Shown here: one piece after another, positions 54,207 through 64,000 of the stretch | Layout: the number at the start of each line of letters is the position of its first letter | Position numbering within the stretch: the first letter of the stretch is position 1 | DNA from: Diaporthe sp. PMI_573 | Lineage: Eukaryota > Ascomycota > Sordariomycetes > Diaporthales > Diaporthaceae | NCBI GenBank assembly: GCA_021399435.1 | Contig: JAJTUP010000022.1 | Span: 124,001-188,000, forward strand | Direction of reading: 5' to 3' | Length of the DNA stretch: 64,000 nucleotides | Made by a program: the position numbers and the translations under genes | Notes under the pieces: generated by a model | Told to the model about the DNA's origin: nothing | The model's database searches: none | What the model saw: the letters and a program-made list of their open reading frames with translations, nothing else

Positions 54207-56467
54207 AAGCAGTCGAGTGAAGGATCTATGATTGGGGTCCATCTCCTGTACCCGCGGGCATTGAGCGAGAAAGGTCGACATGATATGGAAGATTGTACTG
54301 ATACCGGACTGAAAGCCAAAAGCGACGGATGCCAGCACAAGCACGACATATTGCATTGCACAAAGGGGGGACGTAGTCTGTCATGTATAATTAGTTACTT
54401 CATATGGTCCGAGACCAAGCATACCAGGGTGTTCTCGCGGGTTTGACGTTATCACTGCCACCCAGATTGGGCTTGAAGCAGGCAGGTTGACCTCGTTTGC
54501 GCCTAGTATATCTGGATTTCCTGCTGCGCCGCAGGATGCCGGTATCCCGCGCCTCACCCCGTCGCCAACAGGTTCAAGCACAGGGCAGCGCGATCTCAGC
54601 TCGAAGGATGTTGTAAGATTGCTGAAACGATCCGTCGCGGCGTGTCAGCTTTGTTGACGGATTGGTTGCCGCTGGGCTCATCCTCCTCGGATCGAACCTT
54701 CCAGCTTGGTATTTTGACATGGACCAGCATCTGGTGGCCCAGCAATGGAGCTGAGCGTTGGGACCGATCAGAAGTGATCAAGTCTACACAGTACTGTGTA
54801 CAAGCTCTCTCCACCTCTCTCTTTGAGCACGTACGTAGCCAGCCACTGTATGCGGCTGACCCACCAACAGGCCCAGAAGTCCGGGTGGCGTCTCGACAAT
54901 TTGTGTATTTCTTTGTTTATTCTATTTCTTTCTCCCTTTGCGCCAAACTGATCGGAAAAGCCTTGAGTTTTGTGATGAGCAGCGAGAGTTCCAAGCCCGA
55001 ATCGTTACCCCTGCGTTCTCCTGAGGACCTAGGCACCTGGATAGGGGAAAGGCAGGATCGTTGAGGCTGATCTAGCGCCATCTGTTGGTGATAGTTTGTG
55101 CGCCCAACTGCGGATGCGGACGCAAAGGCCGTTGTCCCCTGCACTGCGCGCGAGCAGGCTGTCAGGCTGGCTGTCTGGCTGGCTGATCTATCAAGCGTTG
55201 ATGTGCCCTGGGGGTTGCCAAATTTGGGGCGTGCAGATCTAGGGTGCCAACGGCCATTGTTTCGAAATAAGCGGCGCTGCTATGCACAGGTAGTGTAGAT
55301 CGGTTGTGCTCAGCACAGGCTGCCCAGGCGCCCGCGATCTCCGAGCTGGAGGGGCAAGACAGGCGTGACAGGCTGGCAAGTGGGAATATGTACGGGTAGT
55401 CGACCGATCAGCGCGAAATGAACGGGCAGAGACCCCGCCTGGATCCGCTTTTGAGAAGGCCGATTGCTGTTGATTAATTACGGTTCCGGGTGATGTAATG
55501 GGAGCGATGGAGGCACAGCACCTGGCCTCAGTGTTCGGGTCGAGAAGCAATCCAAATCCCATATTGTGGTATGCCCTCGTACCGGGACCCCACCCCATTC
55601 CCTTTCCGATGATCGTTGTGCTCATGTTGCAGTAATAAGGTTGGCGAGATATTGAACAACACCAAGCCTGTAATCAAATATCATCCAAGCGTGTACGGGG
55701 GTACCTATCTTGGGTAGGCAGGTGCCCAGTGCCCCTGAACCCCTGCCTGCCCACCACCACCCACCTGAGGCCGAGAGGGTGAAGGGAATGTGTTTCCCCA
55801 GACAAGAAACGGGCAGGGGACAAGGGTTGATGAGATTTGTGGGGGCCAGCATGTGTGACTACTGGGTGCCGTCCAATCACCCCCCTCCCTAGCAGGAGCC
55901 TACAGGTCCCTGCCACCTGCCGTCCCCTTCCTCGGAGCTGCTCTGGCTGCTCTGGTGGCGGGCGCCCAGCTCCAACTTCGCGGCTGCCACTTCTGAGCCT
56001 ATCAAAAGGACCAGGCTCTTGGTGTGCCGCACATGCAGTCGAAATAACGTGCGGCTAAAGAAAGAAACACCACAACGGCGTCCTGCACCTTGCTCTGTAC
56101 ATAGCTTGGGACCGCTGGCCGACCAGTCAGTCCATCACGGCTCCGCTCTGCCTCCTGCCTGCCTGCATTTCCACCCAAGCATTGTTACCGGCATAGCGCC
56201 TTTGTCACTCACCTCACTCCGTCACTCCATATATGCGGTCGTCCTTGTCTCTCTATTCCTGTCCCTGTACATAGGGTCTGGTTTCTGCTCCACCACAGTT
56301 CCCCTCCGTCCACACTTCCGCTCTCTCTCCCACATCGCTCCCTCCCTCCCTCTCCCTCGCCTTCCATTCCTCCCTGCCTGCCTCCCTTCAACCAATACTC
56401 TCTCGCGTCACTCGTTCTCATACCCGTTGCATCCTCTTTTCCGCAGAACAAGCAACCACCAGCTACA
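54207..56467. other. Intergenic region and leader of the F-box gene
   Basis: About 2.3 kb. A CCTAGG motif is at 55028. A long CT-rich tract (56270-56400) lies immediately upstream of the F-box ATG and is probably its promoter/leader. Open frames of up to 150 codons in the CT-rich part are composition artefacts. Confidence 0.6.
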
Positions 56468-58580
56468 ATGAAGCTCATGAAGTTGTTCAAGCGGCGCAAG
56501 CAGCGCAACAAGAGCGAGGCCCCCGGCGCCGATGTCTTTGGCAAGAAGTATAGGCAGTTCGGCGGCAGCATGCCCGCGCAGCCTCACTTTCTCACCGAGG
56601 ATGACTACCCTCTCCCGGGCCCAATTCGCCCTTTCTCGCCCAATCGAGCTTCAGCCGCCAGACTCGCCGCGCTGCCAGCCCCCGTCCTCGAGCGCATCTT
56701 CGCCTTTGTCTGCCCCCATACCCAAGACTGCTCATACGAGACGCAAGAGCAGAGCTCCCTTGAGGATGCCTGCATGCTCTGTGACACACGGGACCTGTCG
56801 CATTGTGCCCTGGTCAACCGCAGGTGGTCCAAGACGGCGCCCAAAGTCCTGTACGTATTGTGTCGCGTGCCCATCTGCGGTGCCATTCCTTTCTGCCAAA
56901 CCCGTGTTAAAGAGAGGCGCCAATGCCTCGTCCGAGGGGGACATGTGCTGACTCTATTCCCTGCCACGCCACAGTTACCATAGTATCCGCATCGAGACAG
57001 TACACTATTGCAACCGTGAGGCGCTTCTGGCCGACAAGCGCAAGCGTAGGACCTTTCTGGACCGCAACGGCGTGCCCGAGGATACATCCCAGAAACGACT
57101 GAAGCTGCTATGCAGGACACTTCGCGAAGACCCCGCGCGGCTAGGCCCGCTTGTCGAATACTTCAAGCTGCCTTACATGCTGAGGGAGGCGTGCCAGGCC
57201 GACATAGCGCGCACGATAGCAGTGCTTCCCAACCTACTATATGTCGACCTTCCCGAGGGCCTTTACCAAGACGATAATGCATACATCACTTTGCGAATGG
57301 AGGTAGAGGCAAGGTGCCTGAATCTGAGGAAGATGACCTACATGCACGGCTCCGAGAGGAGTCTGGAGCGCGTTGCAAGTGGCCAGGTGTTCCGCAACCT
57401 CGAGGTTCTGGAGCTGAAGAACATACAAATGGATGGCACCATTATCCTGCACGCCCTTGGCGCCCTCGGGGGCTTGCGTGCCCTCAAAATATCCGGCTCG
57501 AATGTTGTAAACGACGACATGATTGCGCACGACAATGAGATGCTCCCGCCTTTCCCGGCCTTGGAGGAGCTCATTCTGGACAATGTGCCCGGGGTCTCGT
57601 CAAAAGGCTTGAGGGGATATCTAACCCATGGTGACGCATCGCGTACTCTCAAGGTCCTGAATGTCGCCGAGACGGGAGTCAAACCTTGGAATCTGCAAGA
57701 CGTCTTGGCGGCAGCCCCCATGCTCAAGCGACTCACCATAACCTACGAGGCCTCGACGTCCCTGCCTCTAGCCGCCGGGACGCCCCAGGTGCCACCCTTG
57801 GCCTCGACCTCCCTCGAAACCTTCCACTACGAAGTGACGAGTGCTCCTTCGGCCAGCCCCTACTCTAATATCCTTCCTTCCTTCTACAACTATCTCTCCG
57901 GTTCCCTGCTCATGGGTGGCCTGCCAAATCTCCGTGCCCTCTACGTTCGGGATGCCAACTTCCCAAACACGCTCCTTGGCCTGCCACCTCCATTACCCAG
58001 GTACGCGGCCGATCCTTACAAGCGACCCGGTAGCAGCAGCTCTCACAAATCCTCCTTCTCCCGCAATGGTCTTGGTTCTCCTGGCTTCCCGGGGCCCTTC
58101 CAGAATGGAGGCGCCAGCTACAACCCCTTCCAGGAGCCACCCAAGAAACCATTCGCCGGCGCAGGCCACAACCCACGATTCAGCTCAAACAACCCCTTTG
58201 CATCCCTCGCGGGCCCCAACGGGCCCGTTGGACTCCCACAGACCCTCGAAGTCTTCACCAAGGGCGACGATGAGCTGAACTGGGGAATGGTCAAGGTGGA
58301 CCCAGCGCAGAGCAGCACGCCTGTCGAGGCCGCTGCACGTCCTTCCAGTAGCTATGGATTGGATAACAGCGACAGCGGCTGGAATTCTCGGGCCGGGGCT
58401 CGCCGATCCGTCTTCATGGGAGATGGCACCGGTGGCTTCCTGGCTGTTCCCGGCCTGGCAGAAGCCACTGGTGGCCCGAGGAGGGGCAGTGCGCCGAGCG
58501 TGGGTGGTGGCGATGGTTGGCCACGGCCGAGCACCGCGACGCAGGAGAAACGCTCTTCGAGGATCGATCTGTGGCGTTGA
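56468..58580 (+). CDS. F-box protein with leucine-rich-repeat-like region
   Basis: Two exons, 56468-56850 and 56975-58580, with intron 56851-56974 (GTACGT; CCACAG), giving 662 aa. The basic N-terminus (MKLMKLFKRRKQRNK) precedes an F-box (ARLAALPAPVLERIFAFVCP, about 60-80), interrupted by a Cys-containing insert before HCALVNRRWSKTAPKVLYHS. Residues ~190-330 form irregular leucine-rich repeats (LEVLELKNIQMDG, LRALKISGSNVVND, LEELILDNVPGVS, LKVLNVAETGV, LKRLTITYEA), as in F-box/LRR substrate receptors of SCF ligases. The C-terminal third is Ser/Gly/Pro-rich and likely disordered. Target unknown. The start is the first ATG in good context, after a CT-rich leader. Confidence 0.87.
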
Positions 58581-60414
58581 ACGGAATATCATGGTTCAGA
58601 TTTTTAACATTCGGCTTTAAATACCAAGCAACGCTTGGAATGTGTTGGACTCGGTCGCACATTGTGGCCTTGTCGAGCTTCGCTTTGACAAAGGACACGC
58701 AGCAAGCCAGAATGGTTGCCACTGACCGGGCGACCCTTAGCACCCGTTCTAGCCTGCGCGGCAGCTTCGAAACGTGGTCGATGACACGAGCAATCACCAG
58801 ATGCCGCGAGGAGACATGTCCACCTGTGGCTCGTCGGCAATGACGAGCCTTGGCAAGACGTACCTTCTGCATCACGGCCGCCCAGGCCTGAAGTGGTGGT
58901 GGGATGTGCACGACGCAATGAGACTGTCATGCTGGTCTCAAGCCAGGCGACATCTCTGGATAATCACTATTTGAATATGTGTGAGGAGGACCGAGCTTTT
59001 GAAGTGATTCTTCTGCTTCGGAACCTCCCATCAAAAAGAGCAGGGCTTATACTCTCTTCCGATCTTTACTTGATTTCTTTTTTATATCTGGTCTGCCGGC
59101 ATTTCCTAGTTCTGAGACATCTGCAATCAGCATAGCGGCATTTGCCAGCAAGCCTGATAAGAATGACTGGCGGGATTGGAGTGTTTCCGCACAAGAAGTC
59201 AGGCCGGGAGGTGTGAAAGGCGTCTTCTACTTGGCGTCACTACAAGGGGGACTGCTTCTGCATGTATCCCTGATTCACAGCGGAGGTCCAATGACGCCAG
59301 TGGTGCGCGAAGTAGCCTCCTAAGGGGAGGGCGGAGGCGATCCTGACAATTCGAAGATGAGGAGTTTCACGGCGTGTGGCTCTTGGGGGGATGGGGAGAT
59401 GGGGGCCTGAGTGCTTTCCCTTCAAGCTGCGAAGGCCCCTGTGTCGTTGTGCTGTGCTGATACTTCTACTACTACTATACCCCTATGGGCTGGAGCATTG
59501 GCATGGAGGCGCTCAGGGTTTACTCGGATGGACAGAGTCGTGGATAGGGCCAAGCGGGCATAATCGATGGGTTGAAAACAACATGTATCACTCGTGACGC
59601 TGGCCATGTGCATGACCTTCATCCACCCCCCCCCCCCTTCCCTCACCCGGCGTGGGTCTCCAAAACCGCGAATGCTTACCAGGCTCGTGGTTGGGCGTCC
59701 TGTCCCGAATGGACTGCCATACTGAGCAGTCTCATTTGAGACAAGCCGTTGAGAGCACGCCTTCTGTTTTGATCACTTGCCAGCAGGCTTCAACAAAGCT
59801 TGTGCTTCATGTCCCCTCTGGAGCAATGATAACCGGGCCAAGCCTCCCGCCCTCGGCTGTTATACTGGATCTCGACAGAATGGACAGGAATAGATGAGCC
59901 GCCCCCGGGATGTGGGTGAGTATAAGGACCTGCTGCCAAGATGACTCGACGCGCGCCGAACACGCACTGCAGAGTCGTAATCAACCATCAGTCAGACAGC
60001 GGCTGTGAAGAGACAATGTTTGGGAAAGGGGGGATTCCGCATGCATTACGAAGCTGGTGGGGTCCTCCTCCCGGTCTCGCATCCCAGTACAATCAGCAAA
60101 CCAAAGAAGAAAAAAAAGAGGCAGAGACAGGGGGAACAAAAAAATGTTTCGTTTTGATTCTTCCCCATCCGGCCCCCGGGTGCCCGGGTCCGTTGTGGAT
60201 AAGAGCCGGGAACGTCTGTTGCGGACTCGGTGCCGCCGCGTGGTTTACCCAGAAGGGAAGAAGGGGGGAGGGCAGGGCCAAGAGCACCAGTCGGCCGGGA
60301 CGATGGGCGTTCGTGGGGTGGGAGGGGAGGTTTGTCATTGGGCTGCTTGTGATGCTATTTGTGGACGGACGGCAACCACTGCGCGGCATGTGGGTGGAGA
60401 TGGCTCGTTGCGTT

Positions 60415-60445
<31 letters not shown>

Positions 60446-61048
60446 ATTAGTCCGTCGTGCCGCTTCGCAGTGCCGTAGGTATGTATGTACTCTGTATACT
60501 CGGCAGACAACAAGTGGTCCATGCCGTATTGCCTCTGCCGTTGACCTGGAAGCGAGGAACGGCAAGAGGGAAGGTCTAGATGCTATGCTATGGTATGCCG
60601 ATATGCGGCACATGGGCGAGATAGATGATGGCGGGCGGGACTAGCGATGCACGACCATGGGGGATTTGGCATTGCGACAAGTCCCCATCCCCAATGGACA
60701 CACACACACCCAATCTAAACTAGCGGGAAGGGGATTTGGGTTACATACACACTGCACCCAGGAGACCTCGGTGTAAGCACAGTTCAGGAGTTGCTGCGTG
60801 TAGTTGTCCTTTTGGGATGACGAGCTCGAGACCTGTGTCGGCGATTCTCGGAGGGCATAGTTGCACAGCATCTACTGTTACACTCCTGCAGGCGGTCAAA
60901 TACGATATTCTATGCTCGACCAAGGGGCTGATTTCACGTCTTTGTTTTGAATACGACAAGCGGAATTCGCCATCGCCTGTGAGTATGACAAAGCTTCACC
61001 GTGAAGGCGAAGGCGTGCAGAGTCCTTCTAATGGGCCCCAGATAGTAT
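58581..61048. other. Gene-poor region
   Basis: About 2.5 kb without a recognisable gene. It includes a poly-C run (59627-59638) and a (GT)n run (60411-60440). ORFs such as 59941-60450 cross the GT repeat and look non-coding. Confidence 0.6.
60411..60440 (+). repeat. (GT)n dinucleotide repeat
   Basis: About 13 GT units, similar to the run at 37516-37545. Confidence 0.9.
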
Positions 61049-61631
61049 TCATCCGACTGTTGGCCCGAAGTAGTTCTCAAAGACTGTCGTGAAGTATTTT
61101 GTACCCCCTTCTGATAGTTGATATGTTCGATTAGACAGTACGCAATTACGTGTATGTTGGAACTTGTAATGCAGCTGAGCCATTACACTTGACTCTGCTG
61201 CGTTGTCCAGGCCCAGCCAGACAGCTGGCTTGATACCCATGAGGGTCAAGATATCATGCCCGGCCAGCACGCTGGGGTGTCGTCCACCTATTGCGAGGCC
61301 GGTATGGTGGCACAGCATCATACATCTGTCTGAGGCCACTGCTCACTTGTGTCGGCCTCGGAGCAATCGATGCCGCCCCTCTACCTGACTTCGACGTCTG
61401 GGACGGAGCCGCCCGTCGTTTTCCTTCCCGCATCATGATGGGACCGATGCCGTTGTAGCGTTTTCTCTTGTCTGCCCAATTAGTAGCTTGGTCTGCAGAG
61501 GTGGAAACGGTTTTCCCACGGACCATAATTTCATCGCAAGGGTGTTGAACCCCAGGTTGCTGAGATGCCAGGATGCCAGCACAGAGGACAAGCCACGGCC
61601 ACTTAGACCAGAGGCGTAATAACCACGCCAT
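61049..61631 (-). CDS. Possible small secreted protein
   Basis: The ATG at 61631 opens a strong signal-peptide-like segment (MAWLLRLWSKWPWLVLCAGI). Unspliced, the frame gives 125 aa. Removing a 46-nt intron (61384-61339, GTAGAG...GAGCAG) joins it in frame to a second segment containing CMMLCHHTGLAIGG, ILTLMGIKPAVWLGLDNAA and TKYFTTVFENYFGPTVG, for 178 aa. Cysteines are few and there is a dibasic KRKR site. The second half has the composition of real protein, but the intron lacks a clear branch site and I recognise no family. It could be a chance ORF pair. Confidence 0.3.
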
Positions 61632-64000
61632 CTAATTAGTGGCTTTTTTTAATTTCCAGATTCAAGGAGCCTCAATCAATCGTACCTAGATGCCGTCGCA
61701 TCACTAGACTCGTACCAGACTCGCCGTCCCGCTGGTCCGCCCAACACTTGCAGCTCTGGCTGTCACCTGGCCCCCGAATTGTCGTGGTGGCTGCTTCCCG
61801 TCCTAGCAGAACTGCCCCCAGGCCGACGGAGCAACCAGGCCGAATGCGGAAGCTCGGGCAGGTCTTGGCGTTTCACCGAGACGAGGACGAGATGGGGGCT
61901 TACGGAATCCGGCCGCCACCCAGTCGATCGGAATGGAGGGGCCTGGAGGGGCTGAGGGGTTGGGAAATAGGGATAGGGACAAGAGAAAAATTAAACGCGT
62001 AGTGCTGCTACCGCAGGTGACCTGCTCGGATTGATCTGCTAATCTAATCTGGTGGGATTCCCATTGTCGAACGCTTCTAGAAAGATCCGGTGAGCTCAAT
62101 CTCCCTGCAGTGTCATCGTGTGCGGCGCGGCGTGGCGATGGTACCCTCGAGTGTTCCTCGTGGGGCTCGTGGTCGCGCTGGCGATGGAGACAGAAGGGAT
62201 GATCACGTCTGTGGTTTAGTAGTTCAATCTCGCAGCAGAGAACTCTAATACATTGCCTGCCTTGGACGTTCAGCCACGGTGTTCGTCATCTTCTGGAGAC
62301 CCGTGTATGTGGCCTCCGGTGGTGGTGGAGACAATGTCTCCGGCCGAGGTCGCGGGCCCGGCGACAACCCTGAGTCTTGGCCCCACGACGGCGCCGGGAT
62401 GTGCAGTTGAGATGTACGCCTTCTACTGTGTATACAGAAACGGTGCTTTCTGATATCAAACGGTGCACATTGTTCAGTTGGTTTGTCTTTGCCCAGAATG
62501 CAAGACCAGGCTCCCATACTCTTGCCAGCTCAGCCCAACCGAACCCCAAACCATGAGCTCTCGAGACGAGACGAGAGGAGGCGGCAGAAACTTGTTTCGT
62601 TCCAGAAGTCGTCTTGGTCTGTCACGGCTTTGGGCCCCTTTGCTGCTCATGCTGACTCACCACACACTTCTCCTGCAGGGGGCCCGTCACAAAAGCCAAC
62701 AAGTTGACAGCCTTATCACCAGACCATTATTACTTCTTACGCCATTGCACTGTGACAATGGCTTCCTCCAACGCCGTCGTTGGGGGGCTTCAGGTCCCGG
62801 ACGCCGGCCGGCGTTTCATCGCTCCCGCGTGCGTGGTTTCGGGAACCTGCACGGCCGCCTCCAAGCTCTGACTATCGATGGCTCCCGCGACGCTGGGAGG
62901 AACCAGACCTTGCCTGGCGTGCGTGCCTGTGTCTAGTGCATGTATGTATGTAGTTGACCAATTCTCGGCCGCCACCGTTTTGCCTCGACGGAATGCCAGT
63001 CCAATCCCCGGGGGGAGAGAGGATGGACCAGCTCTCCTCCACCAGGACCCCGGCACCCGGGAGGCATACCGTAGTACATGAGATTGAGGAGCCAAGGACG
63101 CACGTCTAAGTCATCAGACCACACCGAGAAGCAACAAAAAATCACAATTGCAGCCACACAGCACATCGGACGGAAAACTAGATTGCCCAACCAGCAACTC
63201 GTCACAATCTGGGCAGCGAGGCCGCAAATGCCGACTGGCCGGGGCCCTGTTCATTTTTTTAAGTTTCAGAGACGCCCAGCCGCCCACCTCCCCGACCCAC
63301 GTGTGCCGAGTGTGTGTGGTGGCTGCAGTGGTCCAGCGTGCTTGCATGCTTGATCGGCCAAAGAAACCTTTGATCTGCCTTGTTGGACAGTAAAAGAAGC
63401 ATGCTCTCTGTCTGTCTGCCCACCGAGGTGATCGCCAAAGATACCTGATGCAGAGAACCCAATCGAGCCAGGGCCCACCCGGCTTTGGATAGATTCCGCC
63501 GTTCTTTTTGCTTCGGGGGAAAGGGTCTGTTCTCTCTTCTTTCGAACCTGGACTGAACAATTCTCCCTCTCTGGTGGGCAGGCAAGGGGCCCGGGAATGA
63601 GAGTCTACAGTAGATGGATAGGCCTGTTGATCCTGCACGTGCTGAGGCTTCTCCTCCCTCCCCCTCGGTCACGTATTCGCAGTAGAGCGCCGCCGCCTTG
63701 CAGAATCCATCCACCCTGACGTACACACGCATCATGCGTGTGGTGTGTCATGTAGAAGATGGACGGCTGTCTTTGAAGCCCGCCGCACTCGTCCAGCCTA
63801 CTACGCAAGGGCGACCTAATGCAGGTGGAGGAAAGATTCCTACAGCTTTTGGCCCGCGTGCCTCCAACGAGGTGCAAACGGCAGCCGCATCGCACCATGG
63901 ACGGAGGGACGCTTATGTGCGTGCAGGGATGGAGGGGGGAAGGGGGACGACCACCCATCATCGCTTCACCCAGCTAGGACAATGCCATGGTAGAGGGCAG
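61632..64000. other. Gene-poor right end of the window
   Basis: About 2.4 kb. Short open frames (62463-62936 plus, 63114-63638 minus, 63259-63735 minus) overlap each other and show no motif. A CTAGA/CCTAG-type box lies near 61683. Nothing else is supported. Confidence 0.6.

Noticed and set aside
56019..56471. 150-codon ORF in front of the F-box gene
   Set aside because: Lies in the CT-rich leader; Ser/Leu/Pro composition reflects the pyrimidine tract.
63530..63560. Possible tRNA T-loop (TTCGAA context) on the minus strand
   Set aside because: No matching T-stem, anticodon arm or acceptor stem could be formed.
1..64000. CRISPR array or bacterial mobile element
   Set aside because: No regularly spaced identical repeats with unique spacers and no integrase or transposase gene. 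All confident genes are eukaryotic with spliceosomal introns or fungal families.

Overview
The window is nuclear DNA of a filamentous ascomycete (Pezizomycotina, most likely Sordariomycetes). The evidence is small GT-AG introns of about 46-190 nt with CTRAC-like branch sites, typical fungal genes (RbAp48/Hat2, glycogen synthase, a CTDK-I type kinase, an Nrp1-type RNA-binding protein, a GMC oxidoreductase, a carotenoid-type oxygenase, F-box proteins, a GPI-anchored Ser/Thr-rich protein) and GC-rich codon third positions. I saw no bacterial-style operon, no CRISPR array and no convincing tRNA or rRNA gene.

Layout. 1-13 kb is an accessory-looking block. It holds the 5' part of a secreted GMC oxidoreductase (minus, cut by the window edge), a decayed minus-strand gene, a secreted GPI-anchor candidate, an 860-aa fungal protein with a HicA-like C-terminus, an 828-aa DUF6604 protein, and a second decayed gene. 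A 15-bp minisatellite and palindromic promoter elements also lie here. 13.7-17.3 kb holds a six-exon carotenoid-cleavage/lignostilbene-type dioxygenase and an alpha/beta hydrolase. 17.7-28 kb holds a disordered RG/Pro-rich protein, hat2, an 898-aa F-box-like protein and a Ser-rich uncharacterised protein. 28-33 kb is gene-poor with simple repeats. 33-34.2 kb is a pathogen-related (SnoaL/NTF2-fold) protein. 34.2-38.3 kb is gene-poor and ends in a repeat-laden leader of the Nrp1-type gene (38.3-40.6 kb). 42.4-46.1 kb is the CTDK-I kinase on the minus strand. 48.8-49.7 kb is an AT-richer zinc-knuckle gene beside a possible HET-domain relic. 51.9-54.2 kb is glycogen synthase, and 56.5-58.6 kb is an F-box/LRR-like protein. 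58.6-64 kb is gene-poor with one possible small secreted protein.

The core genes serve chromatin (Hat2), transcription elongation (CTDK-I kinase), RNA binding (Nrp1-like), storage carbohydrate (glycogen synthase) and probably ubiquitin targeting (two F-box proteins). I see no operon-like pathway. The best candidates for something undescribed are in 2-13 kb: the HicA-like/DUF6604 gene pair between two pseudogenes, and a dispersed 15-bp repeat with a second inverted locus at 30.6 kb. Intron positions were set by hand from splice consensus and frame continuity. Family names rest on motif recognition, with no database search.
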